64,000 nucleotides of DNA from Ptiloglossa arizonensis (taxonomy: Eukaryota; Arthropoda; Insecta; Hymenoptera; Colletidae), in the NCBI RefSeq assembly GCF_051014685.1, contig NW_027479530.1, positions 40,499 through 104,498 on the forward strand, read 5' to 3'. The notes under the pieces were generated by a model. It saw only the letters and a list, made by a program, of their open reading frames with translations. It was not told the origin of the DNA and searched no databases. A program made the position numbers and the translations under genes. The first letter of the stretch is position 1; every line of letters begins with the position of its first letter. This document shows positions 36,096 through 50,900 of the stretch, one piece after another.

Positions 36096-39000
36096 AGAAC
36101 GGCCTAGGGGAAAAGTGCGCATACCGTTGTAATCGGGCGAGTTTCTACTTTCAGATAGAACAGAAATTTTGCGGATTGGTCAATCCGTTCGCGAGATATG
36201 GCAGTTTGGAGGTAAGAAACGCTTGAGAAACTCAAAATATTCGCAGTTCTGATGCTCGAAACGAATAACAAGAACGGCCTAGGGGAAAAGTGCGCATACC
36301 GTTGTAATCGGGCGAGTTTCTACTTTCAGAAGCAACAGAAATTTTGCGGATTGGTCAATCCGTTCGCGAGATATGGCAGTTTGGAGGTAAGAAACGCTTG
36401 AGAAACTCAAAATTGTCGCAGTTCTGATGCTCGAAACGAATAACAAGAACGGCCTAGGGGAAAAGTGCGCATACCGTTGTAATCGGGCGAGTTTCTACTT
36501 TCAGATGCAAGAGAAATTTTGCGGATTGGTCAATCCGTTCGCGAGATATGGCAGCTTGGAGGTAAGAAACGCTTGAGAAACTCAAAATTTTCGCAGTTCT
36601 GATGCTCGAAACGAATAACTAGAACCGCCTAGGGGAAAAGTGCGCATACCGTTGTAATCGGGTGAGTTTCTACTTTCAGATGCAACAGAAATTTTGCGGA
36701 TTGGTCAATCCGTTCGCGAGATATGGCAGTTTGGAGGTAAGAAACGCTTCAGAAACTCAAAATTTTCGCAGTTGTGATGCTCGAAACGAATAACTAGAAA
36801 GGCCTAGGGGAAAACTACACCTACCGTTGTAATCGGGCGAGTTTCTACTTTCAGATGCAACAGAAATTTTGCGGATTGGTCAATCCGTTCGCGAGATATG
36901 GCAGTTTGGAGGTAAGAAACGCTTGAGAAACTCAAAATATTCGCAGTTCTGATGCTCGAAACGAATAACAAGGACGGCCTAGGGGAAAAGTGCGCATACC
37001 GTTGTAATCGGGCGAGTTTCTACTTTCAGATGCAACAGAAATTTTGCGAATTGGTTAATCCGTTCGCGAGATATGACAGTTTGGAGGTAACTAACGCTTG
37101 AGGAACTCAAAATTTTCGCATTTTTGATGCTCGAAATGAATAACTGGAACGGCCTAGGGGAGAACTACACCTCCCGTTGTAATCGGGCGAGTTTCTACTT
37201 TCAGATGCAACAGAAATTTTGCGGATTGGTCAATCCGTTCGCGAGATATGGCAGTTTGGAGGTAAGAAACGCTTGAGAAACTCAAAATTTTCGCAGTTCT
37301 GATGCTCGAAATGAATAACTGGAACGGCCTAGGGGAAAACTACACCTCCCGTTGTAATCGGGCGAGTTTCTACTTTCAGATGCAACAGAAATTTTGCGGA
37401 TTGATCAATCCGTTCGCGAGATATGGCAGTTTGGAGATAAGAAACGCTTGAGAAACTCAAAATTTTCGCAGTTCTGATGCTCGAAACGAATAACAAGAAC
37501 GGCCTAGGGGAAAAGTACGCATACCGTTGTAATCGGGCGAGTTTCTACTTTTAGATGCAACAGAAATTTTGCGGATTGGTCAATCCGTTCGCGAGATGTG
37601 GCAGTTTGGAGATAAGAAACGCTTGAGAAACTCAAAATTCTCGCAGTTCTGATGCTCGAAACGAATGACTAGAACGGCCTAGGGGAGAAGTACGCATACC
37701 GTTGTAATCGGGCGAGTTTCTACTTTCGGATAGAACAGAAATTTTGCGGATTGGTCAATCCGTTCGCGAGATATGGCAGTTTGGAGGTAAGAAACGCTTG
37801 AGAAACTCAAAATATTCGCAGTTCTGATGCTCGAAACGAATAACAAGAACGGCCTAGGGGAAAAGTGCGCATACCGTTGTAATCGGGCGAGTTTCTACTT
37901 TCAGAAGCAACAGAAATTTTGCGGATTGGTCAATCCGTTCGCGAGATATGGCAGTTTGGAGGTAAGAAACGCTTGAGAAACTCAAAATTGTCGCAGTTCT
38001 GATGCTCGAAACGAATAACAAGAACGGCCTAGGGGAAAAGTGCGCATACCGTTGTAATCGGGCGAGTTTCTACTTTCAGATGCAAGAGAAATTTTGCGGA
38101 TTGGTCAATCCGTTCGCGAGATATGGCAGCTTGGAGGTAAGAAACGCTTGAGAAACTCAAAATTTTCGCAGTTCTGATGCTCGAAACGAATAACTAGAAC
38201 CGCCTAGGGGAAAAGTGCGCATACCGTTGTAATCGGGTGAGTTTCTACTTTCAGATGCAACAGAAATTTTGCGGATTGGTCAATCCGTTCGCGAGATATG
38301 GCAGTTTGGAGGTAAGAAACGCTTCAGAAACTCAAAATTTTCGCAGTTGTGATGCTCGAAACGAATAACTAGAAAGGCCTAGGGGAAAACTACACCTACC
38401 GTTGTAATCGGGCGAGTTTCTACTTTCAGATGCAACAGAAATTTTGCGGATTGGTCAATCCGTTCGCGAGATATGGCAGTTTGGAGGTAAGAAACACTTG
38501 AGAAACTCAAAATTTTCGCAGTTCTGATGCTCGAAACGAATAACAAGAACGGCCTAGGGGAAAAGTGCGCATACCGTTGTAATCGGGCGAGGTTCTACTT
38601 TCAGATGCAACAGAAATTTTGCGGATTGGTCAATCTGTTCGCGAGATATGGCAGCTTGGAGGTAAGAAACGCTTGAGAAACTCAAAATTTCGCAGTTCTA
38701 ATGCTCGACACGAATAACTAGAACGGCCTAGGGGAAAAGTGCGCATACCGTTGTAATCGGGTGAGTTTCTACTTTCAGATGCAACAGAAATTTTGCGGAT
38801 TGGTCAATCCGTTCGCGAGATATGGCAGTTTGGAGGTAAGAAACGCTTGAGAAACTCAAAATTTTCGCAGATCTGATGCTCGAAACGAATAACTAGAACC
38901 GCCTAGGGGAAAAGTGCGCATACCGTTGTAATCGGGCGAGTTTCTACTTTCAGATGCAACAGAAATTTTGCGGATTGGTCAATCCGTTCGCGAGATATGG

Positions 39001-39250
39001 CAGTTTGGAGGTAAGAAACGCTTCAGAAACTCAAAATTTTCGCAGTTCTGATGCTCGAAACGAATAACTAGAAAGGCCTAGGGGAAAACTACACCTACCG
39101 TTGTAATCGGGCGTGTTTCTACTTTCAGATGCAACAGAAATTTTGCGGATTGGTCAATCCGTTCGCGAGATATGGCAGTTTGGAGGTAAGAAACGCTTGA
39201 GAAACTCAAAATATTCGCAGTTCTGATGCTCGAAACGAATAACAAGGACG
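36096..39250 (+). repeat. Nine-monomer-spaced partial repeats
   Basis: 36,154-36,938 (gatagaacag, then gtcgcag, gatgcaagag and gggtgag monomers) recurs at 37,729-38,513, 1,575 bp later, but only about 4.5 of the nine monomers match. The same run of variants occurs earlier, near 21,630-22,390, so this block was copied over a distance of about 14 kb. A 1-bp deletion lies near 38,689. Confidence 0.8.
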
Positions 39251-42200
39251 GCCTAGGGGAAAAGTGCGCATACCGTTGTAATCGGGCGAGTTTCTACTTT
39301 CAGATGCAATAGAAATTTTGCGAATTGGTTAATCCGTTCGCGAGATATGGCAGTTTGGAGGTAACTAACGCTTGAGAAACTCAAAATTTTCGCATTTTTG
39401 ATGCTCGAAACGAATAACTAGTACGCCCCAGGGGAAGAGTGCGCATACCGTTGTATTCGGGCGAGTTTCTACTTTCAGAAGCAACAGAAATTTTGCGGAT
39501 TGGTCAATCCGATCGCGAGATATGGCAGTTTGGAGGTAAGAAACGCTTGAGAAATTCAAAATTTTCGCAGTTCTGATGCTCGAAACGAATAACAAGAACG
39601 GCCTAGGGGAAAAGTGCGCATACCGTTGTAATCGGGCGAGTTTCTACTTTCAGATGCAACAGAAATTTTGCGGATTGGTCAATCCGTTCGCGAGATATGG
39701 CAGTTTGGAGGTAAGAAACGCTTGAGAAACTCAAAATTTTCGCAGTTCTGATGCTCGAAACGAATAACTAGAACCGCCTAGGGGAAAAGTGCGCATACCG
39801 TTGTAATCGGGCGAGTTTCTACTTTCAGATGCAACAGAAATTTTGCGGATTGATCAATCCGTTCGCGAGATATGGCAGTTTGGAGACAAGAAACGCTTGA
39901 GAAACTCAAAATTTTCGCACTTTTGATGCTCGAAACAAATAACTAGTACGGCCTAGGGGAAAAGTGCGCATACCGTTGTAATCGGGCGAGTTTCTACTTT
40001 CAGAAGCAACAGAAATTTTGCGGATTGGTCAATCCGTTCGCGAGATATGGCAGTTTGGAGGTAAGAAACGCTTGAGAAACTCAAATTTTCGCAGTTCTGA
40101 TGCTCGAAACGAATAACAAGAACGGCCTAGGGGAAAAGTGCGCATACCGTTGTAATCGGACGAGTTTCTACTTTCAGATGCAACAGAAATTTTGCGGATT
40201 GGTCAATCCGTTCGAGAGATATGGCAGTTTGGAGGTAAGAAACGCTTGAGAAACTCAAAATTTTCGCAGTTCTGATGCTCGAAACGAATAACTAGAACCG
40301 CCTAGGGGAAAAGTGCGCATACCGTTGTAATCGGGCGAGCTTCTACTTTCAGATGCAACAGAAATTTTGCGGATTGGTCAATCCGTTCGCGAGATATGGC
40401 ATTTTGGAGGTAAGAAACGCTTGAGAAACTCAAAATATTCGCAGTTCTGATGCTCGAAACGAATAACAAGAACGGCCTAGGGGAAAAGTGCGCATACCGT
40501 TGTAATCGGGCGAGTTTCTACTTTCAGATGCAACAGAAATTTTGCGAATTGGTTAATCCGTTCGCGAGATATGGCAGTTTGGAGGTAACTAACGCTTGAG
40601 AAACTCAAAATTTTCGCATTTTTGATGCTCGAAACGAATAACTAGTACGGCCTAGGGGAAAAGTGCGCATACCGTTGTAATCGGGCGAGTTTCTACTTTC
40701 AGAAGCAACAGAAATTTTGCGGATTGGTCAATCCGTTCGCGAGATATGGCAGTTTGGAGGTAAGAAACGCTTGAGAAACTCAAAACTTTCGCAGTTTTGA
40801 TGCTCGAAACGAGTAACTAGAACGGCCTAGGGGAAAAGTGCGCATACCGTTGTAATCGGGCGAGTTTCTACTTTCAGATGCAACAGAAATTTTGCGGATT
40901 GGTCAATCCGTTCGCGAGATATGGCAGTTTGGAGGTAAGAAACGCTTGAGAAACTCAAAATATTCGCAGTTCTGATGCTCGAAACGAATAACAAGAACGG
41001 CCTAGGGGAAAAGTGCGCATACCGTTGTAATCGGGCGAGTTTCTACTTTCAGATGCAACAGAAATTTTGCGAATTGGTTAATCCGTTCGCGAGATATGGC
41101 AGTTTGGAGGTAACTAACGCTTGAGAAACTCAAAATTTTCGCACTTTTGATGCTCGAAACGAATAACTAGTACGGCCTAGGGGAAAAGTACGCATACCGT
41201 TGTAATCGGGCGAGTTTCTACTTTCAGAAGCAACAGAAATTTTGCGGATTGGTCAATCCGTTCGCGAGATATGACAGTTTGGAGGTAAGAAACGCTTGAG
41301 AAACTCAAAATTTTCGCAGTTCTGATGCTCGAAACGAATAAAAAGAACGGCCTAGGGGAAAAGTGCGCATACCGTTGTAATCGGACGAGTTTTCTACTTT
41401 CAGATGCAACAGAAATTTGCGGATTGGTCAATCCGTTCGCGAGATATGGCAGTTTGGAGGTAAGAAACGCTTGAGAAACTCAAAATTTTCGCAGTTCTGA
41501 TGCTCGAAACGAATAACTAGAACCGCCTAGGGGAAAAGTGCGCATACCGTTGTAATCGGGCGAGTTTCTACTTTCAGAAGCAACAGAAATTTTGCGGATT
41601 GGTCAATCCGTTCGCGAGATATGGCAGTTTGGAGGTAAGAAACGCTAGGAGAAACTCAAAATTTTCGCAGTTCTGATGCTCGAAACGAATAACTAGGAAG
41701 GCCTAGGGGAAAACTACACCTACCGTTGTAATCGGGCGAGTTTCTACTTTCAGATGCAACAGAAATTTTGCGGATTGGTCAATCCGTTCGCGAGATATGG
41801 CAGTTTGGAGGTAAGAAACGCTTGAGAAACTCAAAATATTCGCAGTTCTGATGCTCGAAACGAATAACAAGAACGGCCTAGGGGAAAAGTGCGCATACCG
41901 TTGTAATCGGGCGAGTTTCTACTTTCAGATGCAACAGAAATTTTGCGAATTGGTTAATCCGTTCGCGAGATATGGCAGTTTGGAGGTAACTAACGCTTGA
42001 GAAACTCAAATTTTCGCATTTTTGATGCTCGAAACGAATAACTAGTACGGCCTAGGGGAAAAGTGCGCATACCGTTGTAATCGGGCGAGCTTCTACTTTC
42101 AGAAGCAACAGAAATTTTGCGGATTGGTCAATCCGTTCGCGAGATATGGCAGTTTGGAGGTAAGAAACGCTTCAGAAACTCAAAATTTCGTAGTTCTGAT

Positions 42201-45200
42201 GCTCGAAACGAATAACTAGAAAGGCCTAGGGGAAAACTACACCTACCGTTGTAATCGGGCGAGTTTCGACTTTCAGATGCAACAGAAATTTTGCGGATTT
42301 GTCAATCCGTTCGCGAGATATGGCAGTTTGGAGGTAAGAAACGCTTGAGAAACTCAACATATTCGCAGTTCTGATGCTCGAAACGAATAACAAGAACGGC
42401 CTAGGGGAAAAGTGCGCATACCGTTGTAATCGGGCGAGTTTCTACTTTCAGATGCAACAGAAATTTTGCGGATTGGTCAATCCGTTCGCGAGATATGGCA
42501 GTTTGGAGGTAAGAAACGCTTGAGAAACTCAAAATATTCGCAGTTCTGATGCTCGAAACGAATAACAAGAACGGCCTAGGGGAAAAGTGCGCATACCGTT
42601 GTAATCGGGCGAGTTTCTACTTTCAGATGCAACAGAAATTTTGCGAATTGGTTAATCCGTTCGCGAGATATGGCAGTTTGGAGGTAACTAACGCTTGAGA
42701 AACTCAAAATTTTCGCATTTTTGATGCTCGAAACGAATAACTAGTACGGCCTAGGGGAAAAGTGCGCATACCGTTGTAATCGGGCGAGCTTCTACTTTCA
42801 GAAGCAACAGAAATTTTGCGGATTGGTCAATCCGTTCGCGAGATATGGCAGTTTGGAGGTAAGAAACGCTTCAGAAACTCAAAATTTTCGCAGTTCTGAT
42901 GCTCGAAACGAATAACTAGAAAGGCCTAGGGGAAAACTACACCTACCGTTGTAATCGGGCGAGTTTCTACTTTCAGATGCAACAGAAATTTTGCGGATTT
43001 GTCAATCCGTTCGCGAGATATGGCAGTTTGGAGGTAAGAAACGCTTGAGAAACTCAACATATTCGCAGTTCTGATGCTCGAAACGAATAACAAGAACGGC
43101 CTAGGGGAAAAGTGCGCATACCGTTGTAATCGGGCGAGTTTCTACTTTCAGATGCAACAGAAATTTTGCGAATTGGTTAATCCGTTCGCGAGATATGGCA
43201 GTTTGGAGGTAAGAAACGCTTGAGAAACTCAAAATATTCGCAGTTCTGATGCTCGAAACGAATAACAGGAACGGCCTAGGGGAAAAGTGCGCATACCGTT
43301 GTAATCGGGCGAGCTTCTACTTTCAGAAGCAACAGAAATTTTGCGGATTGGTCAATCCGTTCGCGAGATATGGCAGTTTGGAGGTAAGAAACGCTTCAGA
43401 AACTCAAAATTTTCGCAGTTCTGATGCTCGAAACGAATAACTAGAAAGGCCTAGGGGAAAACTACACCTACCGTTGTAATCGGGCGAGTTTCTACTTTCA
43501 GATGCAACAGAAATTTTGCGGATTTGTCAATCCGTTCGCGAGATATGGCAGTTTGGAGGTAACTAACGCTTGAGAAACTCAAAATTTTCGCATTTTTGAT
43601 GCTCGAAACGAATAACTAGTACGGCCTAGGGGAAAAGTGCGCATACCGTTGTAATCGGGCGAGCTTCTACTTTCAGAAGCAACAGAAATTTTGCGGATTG
43701 GTCAATCCGTTCGCGAGATATGGCAGTTTGGAGGTAAGAAACGCTTCAGAAACTCAAAATTTTCGTAGTTCTGATGCTCGAAACGAATAACTAGAAAGGC
43801 CTAGGGGAAAACTACACCTACCGTTGTAATCGGGCGAGTTTCGACTTTCAGATGCAACAGAAATTTTGCGGATTTGTCAATCCGTTCGCGAGATATGGCA
43901 GTTTGGAGGTAAGAAACGCTTGAGAAACTCAACATATTCGCAGTTCTGATGCTCGAAACGAATAACAAGAACGGCCTAGGGGAAAAGTGCGCATACCGTT
44001 GTAATCGGGCGAGTTTCTACTTTCAGATGCAACAGAAATTTTGCGAATTGGTTAATCCGTTCGCGAGATATGGCAGTTTGGAGGTAACTAACGCTTGAGA
44101 AACTGAAAATTTTCGCATTTTTGATGCTCGAAACGAATAACTAGTACGGCCTAGGGGAAAAGTGCGCATACCGTTGTAATCGGGCGAGCTTCTACTTTCA
44201 GAAGCAACAGAAATTTTGCGGATTGGTCAATCCGTTCGCGAGATATGGCAGTTTGGAGGTAAGAAACGCTTCAGAAACTCAAAATTTTCGCAGTTCTGAT
44301 GCTCGAAACGAATAACTAGAAAGGCCTAGGGGAAAACTACACCTACCGTTGTAATCGGGCGAGTTTCTACTTTCAGATGCAACAGAAATTTTGCGGATTT
44401 GTCAATCCGTTCGCGAGATATGGCAGTTTGGAGGTAAGAAACGCTTGAGAAACTCAACATATTCGCAGTTCTGATGCTCGAAACGAATAACAAGAACGGC
44501 CTAGGGGAAAAGTGCGCATACCGTTGTAATCGGGCGAGTTTCTACTTTCAGATGCAACAGAAATTTTGCGAATTGGTTAATCCGTTCGCGAGATATGGCA
44601 GTTTGGAGGTAAGAAACGCTTGAGAAACTCAAAATATTCGCAGTTCTGATGCTCGAAACGAATAACAGGAACGGCCTAGGGGAAAAGTGCGCATACCGTT
44701 GTAATCGGGCGAGTTTCTACTTTCAGAAGCAACAGAAATTTTGCGGATTGTCAATCCGTTCGCGAGATATGGCAGTTTGGAGGTAAGAAACGCTTGAGAG
44801 ACTCAAAATTTTCGCAGTTCTGATGCTCGAAATGAATAACTGGAACGGCCTAGGGGAAAACTACACCTACCGTTGTAATCGGGCGAGTTTCTACTTTCAG
44901 ATGCAACAGAAATTTTGCGGATTGATCAATCCGTTCGCGAGATATGGCTGTTTGGAGATAAGAAACGCTTGAGAAACTCAAAATTTTCGCAGTTCTGATG
45001 CTCGAAACGAATGACTAGAACGGCCTAGGGGAGAAGTACGCATACCGTTGTAATCGGGAGAGTTTCTACTTTCAGATGCAACAGAAATTTTGCGGATTGG
45101 TCAATCCGTTCGAGAGATATGGCAGTATGGAGGTAAGAAACGCTTCAGAAACTCAAAATTTTCGCAGTTCTGATGCTCGAAATGAATAACTGGAACGGCC

Positions 45201-47902
45201 TAGGGGAAAACTACACCTCCCGTTGTAATCGGGCGAGTTTCTACTTTCAGATGCAACAGAAATTTTGCGGATTGATCAATCCGTTCGCGAGATATGGCAG
45301 TTTGGAGATAAGAAACGCTTGCGAAACTCAAAATTTTCGCATTTCTGATGCTCGATACGAATAACTAGAACGGCCTAGGGGAAAAGTGCGCATACCTTTG
45401 TAATCGGGCGAGTTTCTACTTTCAGAAGCAACAGAAATTTTGCGGATTGGTCAATCCGTTCGCGAGATATGGCAGTTTGGAGGTAAGAAACGCTAGGAGA
45501 AACTCAAAATTTTCGCAGTTCTGATGCTCGAAATGAATAACTGGGACGGCCTAGGGGAAAACTACACCTACCGTTGTAATCGGGCGAGTTTCTACTTTCA
45601 GATGCAACAAAAATTTTGCGGATTGATCCATCCGTTCGCGAGATATGGCAGTTTGGAGATAAGAAACGCTTGAGAAACTCAAAATTTTCGCAGTTCTGAT
45701 GCTCGAAACGAATGACTAGAACGGCCTAGGGGAGAAGTACGCATACAGTTGTAATCGGGAGAGTTTCTACTTTCAGATGCAACAGAAATTTTGCGGATTG
45801 GTCAATCCGTTCGCGAGATATGGCAGTTTGGAGGTAAGAACAGCTTCAGAAACTCAAAATTTTCCCAGTTCGGATGCTCGAAATGAATAACTGGAACGGC
45901 CTAGGGGAAAACTACACCCCCCGTTGTAATCGGGCGAGTTTCTACTTTCAGATGCAACAGAAATTTTGCGGATTGATCAATCCGTTCGCGAGATATGGCA
46001 GTTTGGAGATAAGAAACGCTTGAGAAACTCAAAATTTTCGCAGTTCTGATGCTCGAAACGAATAACAAGAACGGCCTGGGGGAAAAGTACGCATACCGTT
46101 GTAATCGGGCGAGTTTCTACTTTTAGATGCAACAGAAATTTTGCGGATTGGTCAATCCGTTCGCGAGATATGGCAGTTTGGAGGTAAGAAACGCTTGAGA
46201 AACTCAAAATTTTCGCAGTTCTGATGCTCGAAACGAATAACTAGAAAGGCCTAGGGGAAAACTACACCTACCGTTGTAATCGGGCGAGTTTCTACTTTCA
46301 GATGCAACAGAAATTTTGCGGATTGGTCAATCCGTTCGCGAGATATGGCAGTTTGGAGGTAAGAAACGCTTGAGAAACTCAAAATATTCGCAGTTCTGAT
46401 GCTCGAAACGAATAACAAGAACGGCCTAGGGGCAAAGTGCGCATACCGTTGTAATCGGGCGAGTTTCTACTTTCAGATGCAATAGAAATTTTGCGAATTG
46501 GTTAATCCGTTCGCGAGATATGGCAGTTTGGAGGTAACTAACGCTTGAGAAACTCAAAATTTTCGCACTTTTGATGCTCGAAACGAATAACTAGTACGCC
46601 CTAGGGGAAGAGTGCGCATACCGTTGTATTCGGGCGAGTTTCTACTTTCAGAAGCAACAGAAATTTTGCGGATTGGTCAATCCGATCGCGAGATATGGCA
46701 GTTTGGAGGTAAGAAACGCTTGAGAAATTCAAAATTTTCGCAGTTCTGATGCTCGAAACGAATAACAAGAACGGCCTAGGGGAAAAGTGCGCATACCGTT
46801 GTAATCGGGCGAGTTTCTACTTTCAGATGCAACAGAAATTTTGCGGATTGGTCAATCCGTTCGCGAGATATGGCAGTTTGGAGGTAAGAAACGCTTGAGA
46901 AACTCAAAATTTTCGCATTTCTGATGCTCGATACGAATAACTAGAACGGCCTAGGGGAAAAGTGCGCATACCGTTGTAATCGGGCGAGTTTCTACTTTCA
47001 GAAGCAACAGAAATTTTGCGGATTGTCAATCCGTTCGCGAGATATGGCAGTTTGGAGGTAAGAAACGCTTGAGAGACTCAAAATTTTCGCAGTTCTGATG
47101 CTCGAAATGAATAACTGGAACGGCCTAGGGGAAAACTACACCTCCCGTTGTAATCGGGCGAGTTTCTACTTTCAGATGCAACAGAAATTTTGCGGATTGA
47201 TCAATCCGTTCGCGAGATATGGCAGTTTGGAGATAAGAAACGCTTGCGAAACTCAAAATTTTCGCATTTCTGATGCTCGATACGAATAACTAGAACGGCC
47301 TAGGGGAAAAGTGCGCATACCTTTGTAATCGGGCGAGTTTCTACTTTCAGAAGCAACAGAAATTTTGCGGATTGGTCAATCCGTTCGCGAGATATGGCAG
47401 TTTGGAGGTAACTAACGCTTGAGAAACTCAAAATTTTCGCATTTTTGATGCTCGAAACGAATAACTAGTACGGCCTAGGGGAAAAGTGCGCATACCGTTG
47501 TAATCGGGCGAGCTTCTACTTTCAGAAGCAACAGAAATTTTGCGGATTGGTCAATCCGTTCGCGAGATATGGCAGTTTGGAGGTAAGAAACGCTTCAGAA
47601 ACTCAAAATTTTCGCAGTTCTGATGCTCGAAACGAATAACTAGAAAGGCCTAGGGGAAAACTACACCTACCGTTGTAATCGGGCGAGTTTCTACTTTCAG
47701 ATGCAACAGAAATTTTGCGGATTTGTCAATCCGTTCGCGAGATATGGCAGTTTGGAGGTAAGAAACGCTTGAGAAACTCAACATATGCGCAGTTCTGATG
47801 CTCGAAACGAATAACAAGAACGGCCTAGGGGAAAAGTGCGCATACCGTTGTAATCGGGCGAGTTTCTACTTTCAGATGCAACAGAAATTTTGCGAATTGG
47901 TT
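39251..47902 (+). repeat. Mosaic domain rich in small indels, 8- and 9-monomer spacings
   Basis: The most shuffled part of the window. The gagtttcgactt variant at 42,261 recurs 1,575 bp later, and the aataacagga monomer at 43,261 recurs at 44,661 (1,400 bp). Indels of 1 bp occur near 40,083, 41,391, 41,415, 41,646, 42,008, 42,186, 44,750, 45,494 and 47,024, more densely than to the left. Segments 44.7-47.0 kb reappear at about +4,373 bp inside the next domain, so this region looks like the source or a sister of the 42-monomer unit. Confidence 0.8.
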
Positions 47903-50900
47903 AATCCGTTCGCGAGATATGGCAGTTTGGAGGTAAGAAACGCTTGAGAAACTCAAAATATTCGCAGTTCTGATGCTCGAAACGAATAACAGGAACGGCC
48001 TAGGGGAAAAGTGCGCATACCGTTGTAATCGGGCGAGCTTCTACTTTCAGAAGCAACAGAAATTTTGCGGATTGGGCAATCCGTTCGCGAGATATGGCAG
48101 TTTGGAGGTAAGAAACGCTTCAGAAACTCAAAATTTTCGCAGTTCTGATGCTCGAAACGAATAACTAGAAAGGCCTAGGGGAAAACTACACCTACCGTTG
48201 TAATCGGGCGAGTTTCTACTTTCAGATGCAACAGAAATTTTGCGGATTTGTCAATCCGTTCGCGAGATATGGCAGTTTGGAGGTAACTAACGCTTGAGAA
48301 ACTCAAAATTTTCGCATTTTTGATGCTCGAAACGAATAACTAGTACGCCCTAGGGGAAGAGTGCGCATACCGTTGTATTCGGGCGAGTTTCTACTTTCAG
48401 AAGCAACAGAAATTTTGCGGATTGTCAATCCGTTCGCGAGATATGGCAGTTTGGAGGTAAGAAACGCTTGAGAGACTCAAAATTTTCGCAGTTCTGATGC
48501 TCGAAATGAATAACTGGAACGGCCTAGGGGAAAACTACACCTACCGTTGTAATCGGGCGAGTTTCTACTTTCAGATGCAACAGAAATTTTGCGGATTGAT
48601 CAATCCGTTCGCGAGATATGGCTGTTTGGAGATTAGAAACGCTTGAGAAACTCAAAATTTTCGCAGTTCTGATGCTCGAAACGAATGACTAGAACGGCCT
48701 AGGGTAGAAGTACGCATACCGTTGTAATCGGGAGAGTTTCTACTTTCAGATGCAACAGAAATTTTGCGGATTGGTCAATCCGTTCGAGAGATATGGCAGT
48801 TTGGAGGTAAGAACAGCTTCAGAAACTCAAAATTTTCCCAGTTCTGATGCTCGAAATGAATAACTGGAACGGCCTAGGGGAAAACTACACCTCCCGTTGT
48901 AATCGGGCGAGTTTCTACTTTCAGATGCAACAGAAATTTTGCGGATTGATCAATCCGTTCGCGAGATATGGCAGTTTGGAGATAAGAATCGCTTGAGAAA
49001 CTCAAAATTTTCGCATTTCTGATGCTCGATACGAATAACTAGAACGGCCTAGGGGAAAAGTGCGCATACCGTTGTAATCGGGCGAGTTTCTACTTTCAGA
49101 AGCAACAGAAATTTTGCGGATTGTCAATCCGTTCGCGAGATATGGCAGTTTGGAGGTAAGAAACGCTTGAGAGACTCAAAATTTTCGCAGTTCTGATGCT
49201 CGAAATGAATAACTGGAACGGCCTAGGGGAAAACTACACCTACCGTTGTAATCGGGCGAGTTTCTACTTTCAGATGCAACAGAAATTTTGCGGATTGATC
49301 AATCCGTTCGCGAGATATGGCTGTTTGGAGATAAGAAACGCTTGAGAAACTCAAAATTTTCGCAGTTCTGATGCTCGAAACGAATGACTAGAACGGCCTA
49401 GGGGAGAAGTACGCATACCGTTGTAATCGGGAGAGTTTCTACTTTCAGATGCAACAGAAATTTTGCGGATTGGTCAATCCGTTCGAGAGATATGGCAGTA
49501 TGGAGGTAAGAAACGCTTCAGAAACTCAAAATTTTCGCAGTTCTGATGCTCGAAATGAATAACTGGAACGGCCTAGGGGAAAACTACACCTCCCGTTGTA
49601 ATCGGGCGAGTTTCTACTTTCAGATGCAACAGAAATTTTGCGGATTGATCAATCCGTTCGCGAGATATGGCAGTTTGGAGATAAGAAACGCTTGCGAAAC
49701 TCAAAATTTTCGCATTTCTGATGCTCGATACGAATAACTAGAACGGCCTAGGGGAAAAGTGCGCATACCTTTGTAATCGGGCGAGTTTCTACTTTCAGAA
49801 GCAACAGAAATTTTGCGGATTGGTCAATCCGTTCGCGAGATATGGCAGTTTGGAGGTAAGAAACGCTAGGAGAAACTCAAAATTTTCGCAGTTCTGATGC
49901 TCGAAATGAATAACTGGGACGGCCTAGGGGAAAACTACACCTACCGTTGTAATCGGGCGAGTTTCTACTTTCAGATGCAACAAAAATTTTGCGGATTGAT
50001 CCATCCGTTCGCGAGATATGGCAGTTTGGAGATAAGAAACGCTTGAGAAACTCAAAATTTTCGCAGTTCTGATGCTCGAAACGAATGACTAGAACGGCCT
50101 AGGGGAGAAGTACGCATACAGTTGTAATCGGGAGAGTTTCTACTTTCAGATGCAACAGAAATTTTGCGGATTGGTCAATCCGTTCGCGAGATATGGCAGT
50201 TTGGAGGTAAGAACAGCTTCAGAAACTCAAAATTTTCCCAGTTCTGATGCTCGAAATGAATAACTGGAACGGCCTAGGGGAAAACTACACCCCCCGTTGT
50301 AATCGGGCGAGTTTCTACTTTCAGATGCAACAGAAATTTTGCGGATTGATCAATCCGTTCGCGAGATATGGCAGTTTGGAGATTAGAAACGCTTGAGAAA
50401 CTCAAAATTTTCGCAGTTCTGATGCTCGAAACGAATAACAAGAACGGCCTGGGGGAAAAGTACGCATACCGTTGTAATCGGGCGAGTTTCTACTTTTAGA
50501 TGCAACAGAAATTTTGCGGATTGGTCAATCCGTTCGCGAGATATGGCAGTTTGGAGGTAAGAAACGCTTGAGAAACTCAAAATTTTCGCAGTTCTGATGC
50601 TCGAAACGAATAACTAGAAAGGCCTAGGGGAAAACTACACCTACCGTTGTAATCGGGCGAGTTTCTACTTTCAGATGCAACAGAAATTTTGCGGATTGGT
50701 CAATCCGTTCGCGAGATATGGCAGTTTGGAGGTAAGAAACGCTTGAGAAACTCAAAATATTCGCAGTTCTGATGCTCGAAACGAATAACAAGAACGGCCT
50801 AGGGGCAAAGTGCGCATACCGTTGTAATCGGGCGAGTTTCTACTTTCAGATGCAATAGAAATTTTGCGAATTGGTTAATCCGTTCGCGAGATATGGCAGT

